Source: Carposina sasakii (taxonomy: Eukaryota; Arthropoda; Insecta; Lepidoptera; Carposinidae). From it: DNA of 64,000 nucleotides. The translations under genes and the position numbers were made by a program. The notes beneath the pieces are model-generated. The model did no database searches. It was not told the origin of the DNA and saw only the letters and a program-made list of their open reading frames with translations. The stretch is taken from contig CP053150.1 of the NCBI GenBank assembly GCA_014607495.2, forward strand, positions 11,614,495 through 11,678,494, in the 5' to 3' direction. Below, in pieces: positions 61,101 to 64,000 of the stretch (position 1 is its first letter; each line of letters opens with the position of its first letter).

Positions 61101-61429
61101 CATAATTTTAATTTTATTTATTATTGTCAGGCATGGCGGTGCCGTCATATAGTGGCCGTGATAAAACTTTCCACATATCGGCACCGTAAATAGCTGTCTT
61201 TTGAGTTGGTACAGCCGCTATATAACGTGACGCTATCCTAGAAAACCTTAGCTTTATCAGCAGGCAATCCGTACACTAACTAGAAAATTATTTTCAGGTG
61301 GCAGTAGTGGCAGACCGGGCCCTATTAGCCGTATTCGTGCTGGTGACCACCATCTCCACAGCGGCCATCTTGCTGCCCCAAATCAACAATCTTCACGTTG
61401 GAAATACTCCTTTAAAGCCGCCGTCTTAG
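12006..61429 (+). CDS. Nicotinic acetylcholine receptor subunit, divergent alpha type (whole gene span)
   Basis: Subunit of a pentameric acetylcholine-gated cation channel in nerve or muscle membrane. Eleven coding exons sum to 1527 nt and 508 residues; every junction keeps frame. Order: signal peptide (1-22), extracellular ligand domain with loop D Trp85, loop A Tyr118, Cys-loop Cys154 to Cys168 (13 residues between), loop B Trp175, loop C Tyr216, Cys218-Cys219 and Tyr223; M1 about 237-260, M2 267-287 ([18 protein letters not shown]), M3 about 300-322, cytoplasmic loop with a Cys cluster (421-437), M4 about 467-489. NxS/T sequons at Asn49 and Asn93. The adjacent Cys pair marks it as alpha type. 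Loop and M2-M3 divergence (R and D at 19' and 20') fit insect divergent subunits such as alpha9, but that subtype is inference. Confidence 0.93.
12186..12431 (+). mobile_element. tRNA-derived SINE, family C, copy 1
   Basis: Head ACGGCCAATTGGTCTAGTAG carries a tRNA-like A box, and GGGTTCGAATCCCGGTAGG a B box, giving an internal Pol III promoter. The body (TTGTTTCCGAGTCATGGATG, GACACAAGACCTTAGGGATC) is shared with 44788-45010 and 62533-62767 (reverse). It ends in a TTATTATTATT run. Confidence 0.85.
12458..13269. mobile_element. Foldback element with 297-bp inverted arms
   Basis: Left arm 12458-12754 and right arm 12973-13269 have equal length and are reverse complements from ATTCACTATGGGTGCGCCCA to ACACAGAATT. 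The 218-bp loop is very AT-rich. The termini contain GCCCACCACCGGGCCCTACA, part of which recurs at 60070-60090. A 12-bp direct repeat GTAAAAATAGAT occurs at 12448-12459 and 13311-13322, which could mark an insertion or a larger unit. Non-coding. Confidence 0.9.
13571..14060 (+). mobile_element. MITE family 3, copy 1
   Basis: From ACAGGACAGCCAGGCAAATA to CTGGCTGTCACAAACACCCT followed by GTATA. Shares its body, in reverse, with 17044-17532 (for example CTCTCCGCGCCAATTGTATT and CATCTTTTGGTTAAAATGTT). Terminal motif ACAGSC...GCTGTC gives short inverted repeats. Non-coding. Confidence 0.7.
15192..15810 (+). pseudogene. piggyBac transposase remnant
   Basis: The N-terminal part (15192-15360) is the acidic Ser/Asp tract typical of these transposases ([38 protein letters not shown]). 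It then runs into a perfect palindrome (15330-15413) that breaks the frame. Further on, [15 protein letters not shown] (about 15646-15690) and [20 protein letters not shown] (about 15717-15777) match the C-terminal zinc-binding Cys domain, but the remaining ligands are lost. The DDD catalytic core is absent, so no transposase activity is possible. Confidence 0.75.
15330..15413. repeat. 38-bp perfect palindrome with 8-bp loop
   Basis: Arm 15330-15367 (CGCGATGTAGCAAATCATGA ... GTCGGGG) is the reverse complement of 15376-15413, loop CAGCCGGG. It sits at the point where the transposase N-terminal frame ends, so the second arm is probably a fold-back copy of the first. Confidence 0.93.
17044..17532 (-). 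mobile_element. MITE family 3, copy 2 (reverse)
   Basis: From TACAGGGTGGAAGTAACAGC to GGCTGTCACCCACACCCTGT. Reverse-oriented relative of 13571-14060. The two copies bracket the piggyBac derivative, 568 bp from its left end and 101 bp from its right end. Confidence 0.7.
18823..19229 (+). mobile_element. MITE family 2, copy 1
   Basis: 407 bp with inverted termini TATACTGGGTGTAAAAAGAC and GTCTTTTTACACCCTGTATA. Internal landmarks AATACCTCGTATTCTTTGTA and ATGACAGTATTTTTTCATAA. A reverse copy is at 52837-53241. Non-coding. Confidence 0.85.
19471..19860 (+). mobile_element. MITE family 1, copy 3
   Basis: Termini TATACAGGCTGATTTTTGG and AACATCCTGTATA. Almost collinear with 2259-2630, with an extra T/C-rich insertion near 19745-19775. 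Open frames inside (19352-19604) are shadows of the repeat, not genes. Confidence 0.85.
20291..20555 (+). pseudogene. Retroposon head joined to RTE LINE C-terminus
   Basis: 20291-20370 (ACTAGCGGCTGCCCGCGACT) is the head of the retroposon also seen at 21478. From 20371 an RTE-type LINE end follows: [20 protein letters not shown] and [20 protein letters not shown], then the 3' end with GTCCAGCAGTGGACTACAAT. Only the last part of the LINE protein is present, as expected of a 5'-truncated copy. Confidence 0.75.
21478..21690 (+). mobile_element. Short lepidopteran retroposon
   Basis: Starts ACTAGCAGCCGCCCACGACT, contains CAGTAGTTCCTGAGATTAGC and (CAAA)n, and ends CTTTATAATATTAGTATAGA. I recognise this as a very common dispersed retroposon of moths and butterflies. 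Related head fragments are at 20291 and (reverse) about 40763-40785. Confidence 0.75.
22045..22125 (+). pseudogene. Decayed partial copy of nAChR exon 2 and its acceptor
   Basis: CATAGTAACTAGCGCCATCATCCAAATAAA (22043-22072) matches the intron sequence CATAGTAACTAGCACCATCATCCAAAGAAA (22526-22555) that precedes exon 2. It is followed by GTCCCCAGGTTTTGACCTAC and TGTGCCGCGG, resembling GTCCCTAGGTTCAACGTGCT and GCGACGCGG at the exon 2 boundary. Similarity fades afterwards. No open frame; read as a decayed local duplication about 485 bp upstream. Confidence 0.5.
22604..22743 (+). CDS. nAChR exon 2: mature N-terminus
   Basis: 140 nt after acceptor TCCCTAG, donor GATGTT|GTAAGT, phase 1 in and 0 out. 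Contains [24 protein letters not shown] (glycosylation sequon at residue 49) and [14 protein letters not shown], the conserved N-terminal helix and first strand of Cys-loop receptors. Confidence 0.93.
23506..23682 (+). repeat. CACCAAAATT motif cluster
   Basis: CACCAAAATT or a one-base variant occurs at about 23507, 23526, 23547, 23569, 23587, 23648 and 23670, irregularly spaced by 17-61 bp. Further single copies appear right of the LINE at about 25569, 25769 and 25899, so the LINE may have inserted into a larger motif-rich element. Confidence 0.65.
23890..25527 (+). pseudogene. RTE-clade LINE reverse transcriptase remnant
   Basis: Heavily decayed copy in the + direction. Readable pieces: [11 protein letters not shown] (24385-24413), [20 protein letters not shown] (about 24510-24570), [11 protein letters not shown] (24600-24632), motif A in [14 protein letters not shown] (about 24792-24833), motif B in [15 protein letters not shown] (about 24932-24975), and [15 protein letters not shown] (25485-25527). 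The order matches RT of the RTE clade, where DYEKAFDS and LRQGD are the conserved forms. Stops and frameshifts occur throughout, and a palindrome lies at 24403-24473. Confidence 0.8.
24403..24473. repeat. 30-bp near-perfect palindrome inside LINE
   Basis: GGCTCACGGGAGGACGGAGT... (24403-24432) and its inverted copy 24443-24473 with a 10-bp loop. Both arms encode, on opposite strands, the [13 protein letters not shown] box of the LINE, so one arm is a fold-back duplicate of the other. Confidence 0.88.
27030..27146 (+). mobile_element. tRNA-like SINE, family B
   Basis: Head with A box TAAGCTCAGTGGTAAGAGCG and B box GTGGGTTCGATTCCCACCC; tail AATTTTTTCCATTTCTTTAT then TAATAATTTTATA. The acceptor stem does not close, so it is not a tRNA gene. 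Reverse relatives at 42239-42347 and, with shared tail, 31318-31545. Confidence 0.75.
28447..28535 (-). mobile_element. RTE LINE 3' end (reverse)
   Basis: ATCATCATCAGCCTATTGTA then GTCCACTGCTAGACGTAGGA is the complement of the RTE 3' end seen at 20515-20550. 5'-truncated fragment only. Confidence 0.7.
29775..30002 (+). mobile_element. Lepidopteran dispersed repeat (GCCAAGTGC...GTCGGACTC type)
   Basis: Contains CAGCCAAGTGCTAGTCGGAC, CGCGCACCAAGGGTTCCGTA, TCAACTGTCTAGCTATCATG and a run of GACGGACAGACGAACGGACG. I recognise the combination as a common moth/butterfly repeat. Non-coding. Confidence 0.7.
30590..31066 (-). pseudogene. Jockey-superfamily LINE C-terminus
   Basis: On the - strand the frame 31066-30650 reads [60 protein letters not shown] and [18 protein letters not shown], then a stop. 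The pattern FYRxHxGEC ... H ... F..RT..WN.LPA.VFP ... K..V is the conserved C-terminal end of Jockey/CR1-like non-LTR elements. The rest of the LINE is missing: a 5'-truncated insertion. Confidence 0.8.
31098..31560 (-). repeat. Tandem SINE-derived units, three tails
   Basis: TATAAAATTATTAATAAAGAA recurs at 31098, 31318 and 31498 (spacings 220 and 180 bp), each preceded from the second on by ATAAATTTATCATCAAGATATT-like DNA. The second unit has a reverse tRNA-like head (CTCACCCGGGTTCGAACCCA at about 31342). Reads as successive insertions or tandem expansion of family B SINEs on the - strand. Confidence 0.65.
32753..32824 (+). tRNA. Initiator tRNA-Met (CAT)
   Basis: 72 nt, all stems perfect: acceptor AGCAGAG/CTCTGCT, D stem GCGC/GCGT, anticodon stem CTGGG/CCCAG with loop CCCATAA (anticodon 32785-32787), T stem CGTGG/CCACG. 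Eukaryotic initiator marks are present: A1:U72 pair, and an ATCGAAA T-loop in place of TTC. Pol III terminator TTTTTT starts at 32825. It sits inside nAChR intron 2, in the same direction as the host gene. Intact and probably functional. Confidence 0.96.
32951..33105 (+). CDS. nAChR exon 3: loops D and A
   Basis: 155 nt, acceptor GTCAATAG, donor AATAA|GTAAGT, phase 0 in and 2 out. Encodes [20 protein letters not shown] (loop D Trp85) and [11 protein letters not shown] (loop A Tyr118), plus an NTS sequon at 93-95. Confidence 0.96.
33106..34464 (+). other. nAChR intron 3 (1.36 kb)
   Basis: GT-AG intron. About 33169-33275 is a MITE with GCAAAGCGATAGCAATGCC facing CATTGCTATCGCGTGGCTTT, related to the element at 41973-42153. 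The rest is AT-rich and shows nothing else. Confidence 0.7.
34465..34648 (+). CDS. nAChR exon 4: Cys-loop and loop B
   Basis: 184 nt, acceptor TTGTTTTAG, donor TTTCAG|GTGAAG, phase 2 in and 0 out. Contains the 13-residue Cys-loop, Cys154 to Cys168, with [10 protein letters not shown], then [10 protein letters not shown] with loop B Trp175 seven residues after the second Cys, the standard spacing. Confidence 0.97.
37620..37920 (-). pseudogene. RTE LINE C-terminus (reverse)
   Basis: On the - strand the stretch ending at 37620 reads [20 protein letters not shown] then [17 protein letters not shown], the typical C-terminal end of the RTE LINE also seen at 20371. Upstream, to about 37920, the sequence continues with a diverged RT-to-C-terminal linker. 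5'-truncated. Confidence 0.7.
41890..42232 (+). mobile_element. RTE-tailed SINE split by a MITE
   Basis: Left part has GTAGGTTCGACCCCAGTCAG and CACTGAATTTATTTCATGTA; the right part is GACCATATTACGCCGACTCC then GGGGCAGGAAGATGAT, the same tail as the SINE at 61583-61812. A 181-bp MITE (41973-42153) lies between. Confidence 0.65.
41973..42153. mobile_element. 181-bp MITE nested in SINE
   Basis: Imperfect inverted arms of about 48 bp: CCCCCTGATTACGTAAAATC then AGCAAAGCGATAGCGAAAAT, against ATTTTCGCTATCGCTTTGCT and GGGTAATAAGGGGG. Related to 33169-33275. Its clean insertion point dates the SINE as older. Confidence 0.8.
42239..42347 (-). mobile_element. tRNA-like SINE, family B (reverse)
   Basis: Complement of AACCCAGCTCAGTGGTTAGA ... 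GTGGGTTCGATTCCCACTCG with tail AATTTTTTCCATTTCTTTAT. A and B boxes intact, acceptor stem not tRNA-like. Confidence 0.75.
42985..43201 (+). CDS. nAChR exon 5: loop C and M1
   Basis: 217 nt, acceptor TATTTCCCAG, donor GGAATAG|GTAATT, phase 0 in and 1 out. Encodes [13 protein letters not shown] (loop C with the adjacent Cys pair) and [20 protein letters not shown], the pre-M1 basic segment and first membrane helix. Confidence 0.97.
43202..45157 (+). other. nAChR intron 5 (1.96 kb)
   Basis: GT-AG intron. Contains an ATTCA microsatellite (about 43837-43862), a SINE-C copy (44788-45010), and otherwise AT-rich DNA with no gene. Confidence 0.7.
44788..45010 (+). mobile_element. tRNA-derived SINE, family C, copy 2
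   Basis: GACGGCCGATTGGTGTAGTA (A box), GGGTTCGAAGCCCGATAGGA (B box), body TTTCCGAGTCATGGGTCTTT and GACACAAGACCTTATGGATC. Collinear with 12186-12431. Confidence 0.85.
45158..45292 (+). CDS. nAChR exon 6: M2 channel helix
   Basis: 135 nt, acceptor TTTTCAG, donor ATTA|GTAAGT, phase 1 in and out. Contains [20 protein letters not shown], the pore-lining M2 with Glu at -1' (cation selectivity) and Leu at 9' (gate). After M2 the sequence runs [16 protein letters not shown], unlike the LLLVAEIMPPTS form of core subunits. Confidence 0.95.
45293..46721 (+). other. nAChR intron 6 (1.43 kb)
   Basis: GT-AG intron. Over a third is an RTE LINE 3' portion (45528-46127); the rest is AT-rich with no gene. 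Confidence 0.7.
45528..46127 (+). pseudogene. RTE-type LINE C-terminal region (second family)
   Basis: Readable pieces in shifting frames: [15 protein letters not shown] start (about 45570-45605), [15 protein letters not shown] region (45675-45700), [20 protein letters not shown] (about 45736-45795), [20 protein letters not shown] and [20 protein letters not shown] (45865-46000), ending CADLK and a stop at 46069. Followed by AAATGGGAACAGGGCAGGAAGATG, the 3' tail shared with the SINE at 61583. Typical of an RTE LINE family distinct from that at 24-25 kb. Not functional. Confidence 0.78.
46722..46800 (+). CDS. nAChR exon 7: M3
   Basis: 79 nt, acceptor TGTTTCAG, phase 1 in and 2 out. Encodes [20 protein letters not shown] then LNISYR, the third membrane helix. 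The donor is TTACAG|GCGAGT, a GC rather than GT; no GT nearby keeps the conserved YRGVRG join with exon 8. Confidence 0.92.
46801..48118 (+). other. nAChR intron 7 (1.3 kb), GC-AG type
   Basis: Begins GCGAGT and ends CTCGTAG. Contains a lepidopteran repeat at 47495-47910. No gene. Confidence 0.75.
47495..47910. mobile_element. Dispersed repeat with ACCAGGACAT motifs
   Basis: Starts GTTAGGGTTGCCATCTCAAA and ends AAACAGGACGGTTGACATTA, imperfect inverted termini (AGGGTTGCC / GGTTGAC). AACCAGGA and ACAGGACATGTCCTGG occur near both ends. An inner block (47600-47675) has a short inverted repeat CACCTATGTTTTGAAA-type. Non-coding. Confidence 0.55.
48119..48218 (+). CDS. nAChR exon 8: start of cytoplasmic loop
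   Basis: 100 nt, acceptor TTGCTCGTAG, donor ACAAAG|GTAAAC, phase 2 in and 0 out. Encodes [20 protein letters not shown] and [13 protein letters not shown], the post-M3 MX-like amphipathic segment common to nAChR subunits. Confidence 0.92.
48601..48794. repeat. Perfect 97-bp tandem duplication
   Basis: CAACTTTTACGAATAAAAAA starts at 48601 and 48698; each unit ends in ACGATGGCGCCG. The two units look identical, so the duplication is young or homogenised. Just upstream is GACCACGCATCGTGGATATC (48569-48590), which recurs at about 57938. Confidence 0.95.
50955..51020 (-). mobile_element. RTE C-terminal fragment beside exon 9
   Basis: CTCCACTACGTCCATTTGGA then AGCGGCCTGCATCCAGCAAA and ACTTGCGGGTGGCC resemble the reverse RTE tail at 37660-37745 (CTCCACTCCGATCGGTCGGA, AGCAGCCTGCATCCAACCGA). 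It lies 56 bp upstream of the inferred exon 9 start. Confidence 0.45.
51077..51212 (+). CDS. nAChR exon 9: cytoplasmic loop, variable part
   Basis: 136 nt, acceptor CTTCACAACCAG preceded by a pyrimidine-rich tract, donor CATCTGG|GTAAGT, phase 0 in and 1 out. Encodes [20 protein letters not shown] and a His/Asn-rich end (FTRHNHNHL). The upstream limit is uncertain: the same frame is open back to 50981, and the next AG in frame (after 51001) would add 25 residues, but that DNA resembles an RTE fragment, so the shorter exon is preferred. Confidence 0.75.
52472..52556 (-). mobile_element. SINE head, RTE-tailed family (reverse)
   Basis: Complement of CACTGCCCAGTGGTTAAGAC then GTTTGATCCCAGTCACGGGC, the same head as the SINE at 61583-61812 (GCCCAATGGTTGAGACGTGC, TCGATCCCAGTCACGGGCC). 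Tail absent. Confidence 0.7.
52597..52811. mobile_element. CG-rich MITE with ACGTA blocks
   Basis: Arms AAGGCTCGAGCACACCGGAT and ATCCGGTGTTCTCGAGCCTT are inverted; inner blocks GTGCACGTAAGCGTA, ACGTACCTCTGAGTT also face inverted partners. About 215 bp with many CG dinucleotides in AT-rich DNA. Non-coding. Confidence 0.8.
52837..53241 (-). mobile_element. MITE family 2, copy 2 (reverse)
   Basis: Termini TATACCGGGTGTAAAAAGAC and TGTCTTTTTACACCTAGTATA. Collinear in reverse with 18823-19229 (for example ATTATGAAAAAATACTGTCA). Confidence 0.85.
53547..53829 (-). mobile_element. MITE family 1, copy 4 (reverse, truncated)
   Basis: Shares TAGTGTCCAGTGTTTATGCT, ACGCGTCAATGTACATTTAT and ACTTCCCAGGTATGTTTCCA with the other family 1 copies but lacks both termini. 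Confidence 0.75.
56460..56575 (-). mobile_element. tRNA-like SINE (reverse)
   Basis: Complement of GACCCGATAGCTCAGTTGGC (A box) and GCGAGTTCAAATCTCACTCG (B box), with a T-rich tail. The anticodon region carries a long insertion and the acceptor ends pair only partly, so a SINE rather than a tRNA gene. Confidence 0.65.
56736..57116. mobile_element. Inverted-repeat element, about 380 bp
   Basis: ATATCGCTGCTTCAATTCAA then AAGTACC...AACACAAATAAAAAATC at the left faces TTTGATTTGTGGTACTTTTG then AATTGAAGCAGCGATAT at the right. The middle repeats ATTACGATTGGTTT twice. Non-coding. Confidence 0.75.
57210..57546. mobile_element. CG-rich MITE with TTA duplication
   Basis: 337 bp from GAGACCCCCCACACTGGCGT to ACGCTAGTGTGGGGGTCTC, inverted over about 45 bp (TCTTTTGAACGTCGG / CCGACGTTCAAAAGA). 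TTA flanks it on both sides (57207-57209, 57547-57549). Packed with CGTC/GACG words; the two opposing open frames inside are a product of this composition, not genes. A 3-bp TTA duplication fits PIF/Harbinger-type insertion. Confidence 0.8.
58610..58794 (+). CDS. nAChR exon 10: Cys cluster and MA helix
   Basis: 185 nt, acceptor CACCAACAG, donor AAACAG|GTTTAT, phase 1 in and 0 out. After a Gly/Ala/Val-rich segment it encodes [17 protein letters not shown], seven Cys in 17 residues, followed by an amphipathic helix ([20 protein letters not shown]) in the usual pre-M4 position. The exon is strikingly GC-rich against the introns. Confidence 0.93.
58795..61297 (+). other. nAChR intron 10 (2.5 kb)
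   Basis: GT-AG intron. Contains a short palindrome and foldback-related terminus at 60033-60090 (CCCACAGAACA facing TGTTCTGTGGG, then GCCCACCACCGGGCCCTA as in 12458-13269) and a CG-rich MITE (60758-61066). Otherwise AT-rich with no gene. Confidence 0.7.
60758..61066. mobile_element. CG-rich MITE, GGCCGC termini
   Basis: 309 bp; termini GGCCGCGTCCCCATTAGGCA and GCCTAATGGGGAAGCGGCC are inverted with two mismatches, extending to CAAACAG / CTGTTCG. The inside is rich in GCGAA/TTCGC words. No clear target duplication. The open frame at 60868-61053 is part of it. Confidence 0.8.
61298..61429 (+). CDS. nAChR exon 11: M4 and stop
   Basis: 132 nt, acceptor ATTTTCAG, phase 0. Encodes [20 protein letters not shown] and [11 protein letters not shown] (M4), then a 14-residue extracellular tail ending in PPS and TAG. 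ATTAAA at 61462-61467 is only 33 nt past the stop and may not be the real poly(A) signal; AATAAA occurs at 61831, after a SINE. Confidence 0.95.
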   Translation: MAVVADRALLAVFVLVTTISTAAILLPQINNLHVGNTPLKPPS

Positions 61430-61582
61430 AGGCCGCTTTTCTATGACTTGTGTGCCAATGAATTAAATGATGTGTCAAAGTTTTTGTGCCAAAGTGACGA
61501 TGACTGACGATTAATAATATATTATTATTACGAGTATGATATTATTTATATTGTTCATAAATAATAATAATGTGTATAAAAG

Positions 61583-61812
61583 TGTTTTTGCCCAATGGTT
61601 GAGACGTGCGCCTTTCGATCCCAGTCACGGGCCTGTAACACTGAATTTATTTAATATATTTCTAAAACTGTCACTTTGCTATACCCAAGGAGGGTAGGCG
61701 TCAGGCAGCCAGCCGGCCGTAAAACAAATGCCAAATCTATGGCAATGTGAGTTTCGAAAGAAACCACATTGCGCCGACCCCATAACTAATGGTAAGGGCA
61801 GGAAGATGATGA
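61583..61812 (+). mobile_element. SINE with RTE-type 3' tail
   Basis: tRNA-like head GCCCAATGGTTGAGACGTGC with B box region TCGATCCCAGTCACGGGCC, a body with GGGTAGGCGTCAGGCAGCCA, and tail CATTGCGCCGACCCCATAAC then GGGCAGGAAGATGATGAT. The tail matches the 3' end of the RTE LINE at 46049-46092. Such shared tails let a SINE use the LINE's enzyme. Confidence 0.78.
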
Positions 61813-61877
61813 TACTAATATGTAGAAATTAATAAATTATAATATCAGGATATATGCATCTAATTAATTAAGTTAAT

Positions 61878-61975
61878 GTCCCGGTAGCTTATTTGGTTAG
61901 AACGCAGCACGGTATGCGAGAGATCGTGAGTTCAAGTCACACTCAGGTGTAAAAAAAAAACATTTCTTAATATAA
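61878..61975 (+). mobile_element. tRNA-like SINE fragment
   Basis: TCCCGGTAGCTTATTTGGTT (A box) and GTGAGTTCAAGTCACACTCA (B box) followed by an A run; related to 56460-56575. No closed acceptor stem. Confidence 0.65.
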
Positions 61976-62532
61976 TATGTATCTACTTACCTCAGTCGTT
62001 ACATAATAATGTCGTCTACCAAAGAGTAGCGAAGAGATGAGATGAGAGCGAATAGTAGAGTTATGCTGTGCCGTGTATGTAAATGACGTTAGGCGCGTAA
62101 AGTTATGAGAATCAAATAATATTTGACAAAATGAAAATAATAGTATAGCATCGATGGTAGCGTTGAAATATTTAATAGGTATTTAAATTTTTATTTCTAC
62201 CTCCAAAACTAAAATTATGTTACGATGACAAACATTCATATTCACACGGCGGTAGGTATTTCGAGGGATAGCTAGAGCTGCTGCAGGATCACGAAGGACG
62301 ATGACGAAGAGCCAAATTGTATGTTGTCTTCAATGAGATTTATAGTCTAGTTTGCATTACTTTTACATTCCACTGGTAAAGTACCTACATTTCAGAATGT
62401 GATGATTCATCTAATATTTATGTCAATTAATATTATACATAAAACATAGATCAGTAATAAAACAATAATGGTAGATACTGTTTATAAAGAAGCATTACCT
62501 ATAGCTTTTGACTCCGACCAAAACGGAAACTG

Positions 62533-62767
62533 TTTTTTTTTTTTTTACACTACACAACACATTAACCTAGTCCCACATTAAGACCCCTAAGGTCTTGTGT
62601 CGTGGGTACTAAGCAACGGTATATAAATACATAGATAAGTATAGAAACATCCATGACTCGGAAACAAACATCGATATTCATCATATCAATGTTTGCACCT
62701 ACCGGGTTCGAACCCAGGACCTATGGCGTCGCAGGCAGGGTCACTACCTACTAGACCAATCGGCCGT
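62533..62767 (-). mobile_element. tRNA-derived SINE, family C, copy 3 (reverse)
   Basis: Complement of the copies at 12186 and 44788: CCGGGTTCGAACCCAGGACC (B box), CAGGCAGGGTCACTACCTAC, CCAATCGGCCGT (A box end), and AAGACCCCTAAGGTCTTGTG in the body. Oligo-T at 62533-62546 is its A-rich tail. Confidence 0.88.
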
Positions 62768-62954
62768 TTTAACCTAGACGTTTACTTTTTATTTTGCACA
62801 TTTTAATTTGAGGTGTAAAGTAGGGATTCTTTTAACTGGATATTTTATTGCAAACGGTAAGCTGGTTTTCACTAAAAGAGGATCATTTATTTATCTATAA
62901 TTATTTACAATAATAACTAAACCTATGTAAAAAAAAAAAACTAGAGCTACAAAA

Positions 62955-63065
62955 TAAAATAAAATTTACAAATAGAAGACTCCTTGCAAGTCCTCCACCG
63001 CTGGCAATGTGCCCAAAAGGCTGGCAGCGTTGCCCCGCTGGATAGCGAGGCTTACTCGCTGTCCA
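62955..63065 (-). pseudogene. LINE-derived 3' coding tail
   Basis: On the - strand, GACAGCGAGTAAGCCTCGCT reads toward LAIQRGNAASLLGTLP-like residues (ATCCAGCGGGGCAACGCTGC at about 63030) and ends GAGGAGTCTTC-like, a pattern I associate with C-terminal ends of lepidopteran non-LTR elements. Clade not determined; short and decayed. Confidence 0.4.
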
Positions 63066-63639
63066 AAAAATGAGCCATTTCACTAAAATATTTATAAAAA
63101 GTCGTATAATACTGTCACAATACCCTGTCTACTCGCCGCCGATTTCAATAATCTCTAGCTCCGATATGCAGATCGTAATCAATTATTCATTTGCATTGGA
63201 ACTTTATCCATTCCATATTGAAAACCGAAAATGTCAATCAACAGATTTAGTTATAGGATTTAGGGTTGGCACGTTACTGAAAACTGCCATATGTATATAT
63301 AAGGTTAATCCTGGTATGATATTTGGAATAAAGTTGACTAAACGATCAACATCGGCGACATGCAAAATATATCATGTATCAACCATCAGATTTTCATGGC
63401 ATTTCGTTTAACTTACCTACCCCTTTAGTTACATCCTGTATAAGGATCGACAATATTCATTTAGTTACGATATGACACTTAAAATTTGTTTAAATATACT
63501 TCAAAATTGATCAGGGAAGTTTTTTTGCCGTTTCTAAATTGTTAAAGAAATTATGTAAAGAAGGTTATGTAACCAACGATTTTAAATCTCGGTTTGGTTT
63601 AATTAGAGAATATATATTGTGAAATTGTAATGTTATGCA

Positions 63640-63880
63640 TCATTTACATTCAGCCCTGTTGGGACGGGAAGTGAGCAGGGAAGTGGGAAGCGCGAGAATG
63701 TAAACAGGTGATTCGCGTTGATGCTGCCGCTGCCGTTGACATTGCCCTGCGCTCCCTCTATCGTCGGTTTTTCGCGCGGAAGTCAAAGGACGGTAACGCG
63801 AACGCGAGCGAGTGTTTACATTCAGCATTCTCGCTCACTTGCTGCCGGCGTTCCAGCGTGAAAGGACGTGACGTGTTGTT
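63640..63880. repeat. CG-rich repeat, probable MITE
   Basis: ATTTACATTCAGCCCTGTTG near the left and TTTACATTCAGCATTCTCGC near the right are direct-like, while GCGAGAATGTAAAC and GTTTACATTCAGCATTCTCGC are inverted to each other. CG-rich middle (GATGCTGCCGCTGCCGTTGA, GGTAACGCGAACGCGAGCGA). Non-coding despite open frames on both strands. Confidence 0.5.
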
Positions 63881-64000
63881 TTCTGTACGGCCAAATTTAT
63901 AATTTATATTTTTCTTTCTTTTCAAAATACATAAATAATTGTTTAAACTGAGCAGATATGCTGCCACCGCGATAATCTCGACGTCAGCCATTGTTGCGAG

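Larger units (their letters stand above)
61430..64000. other. 3' flank of the receptor gene
   Basis: 3' untranslated region of unknown length followed by SINEs (61583-61812, 61878-61975, 62533-62767), a LINE-derived tail (62955-63065) and a CG-rich repeat (63640-63880). The stretch 63070-63640 has an open frame of 113 codons but no recognisable protein features. Confidence 0.6.

Noticed and set aside
63070..63411. 113-codon open frame in the 3' flank
   Set aside because: No domain, no codon-level signal or neighbour support; length is possible by chance in a window of this size.
1..64000. CRISPR array, operon or prokaryotic system
   Set aside because: No spacer-repeat array, no operon structure, and spliced genes throughout; the window is animal nuclear DNA.

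Overview
This is a AT-rich, intron-rich eukaryotic window that reads as moth or butterfly (Lepidoptera) nuclear DNA. Three things point that way: one insect Cys-loop receptor gene spread over about 49 kb, a dense set of dispersed repeats of lepidopteran type (elements opening with ACCGACTTCAAAAAA, retroposons ending in TTATAATATTAGTATAGAT, RTE-type LINE fragments, tRNA-derived SINEs), and no compact gene arrangement. The species cannot be named from the sequence alone.

The only host protein-coding gene I can support is a nicotinic acetylcholine receptor subunit on the + strand, 12006-61429. It has 11 coding exons whose splice phases all agree, giving 1527 nt (508 residues plus stop). It carries the Cys-loop, the vicinal Cys pair of alpha-type subunits, all the main aromatic ligand-site residues, four membrane segments, and an unusual cysteine cluster in the cytoplasmic M3-M4 loop. 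The M2-M3 region departs from the core insect subunits, which suggests one of the divergent insect subunits (alpha9-like group). Intron 7 has a GC donor. Intron 2 contains an intact initiator tRNA-Met gene (32753-32824), the only other clearly functional gene seen.

Layout. 1-5667: repeats only (a 129-bp tandem repeat, a 570-bp foldback, several MITEs). 5668-10828: a decayed tyrosine-recombinase retrotransposon (DIRS/PAT type) on the - strand with gag, RT/RNase H and recombinase remnants and rearranged terminal repeats. 10829-12005: 5' flank of the receptor gene. Intron 1 (10.5 kb): a foldback with 297-bp arms, a piggyBac deletion derivative, MITEs, SINE and RTE pieces. Intron 2 (10.2 kb): an RTE LINE pseudogene, a Jockey-type LINE 3' end, SINEs and the tRNA gene. 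Introns 3-10: mostly unremarkable AT-rich sequence with SINEs, MITEs and LINE tails. 61430-64000: 3' flank with SINEs and a CG-rich repeat.

The genes do not form a pathway: the host content is one receptor subunit plus one tRNA, and nearly everything else is mobile-element debris. The most unusual structures are the swapped A/B terminal repeats and 76-bp inverted repeat of the DIRS-like element, a 60-bp-spaced motif array inside its gag, perfect fold-back palindromes at breakpoints in two decayed transposons, the Cys cluster in the receptor loop, and a decayed partial copy of receptor exon 2.
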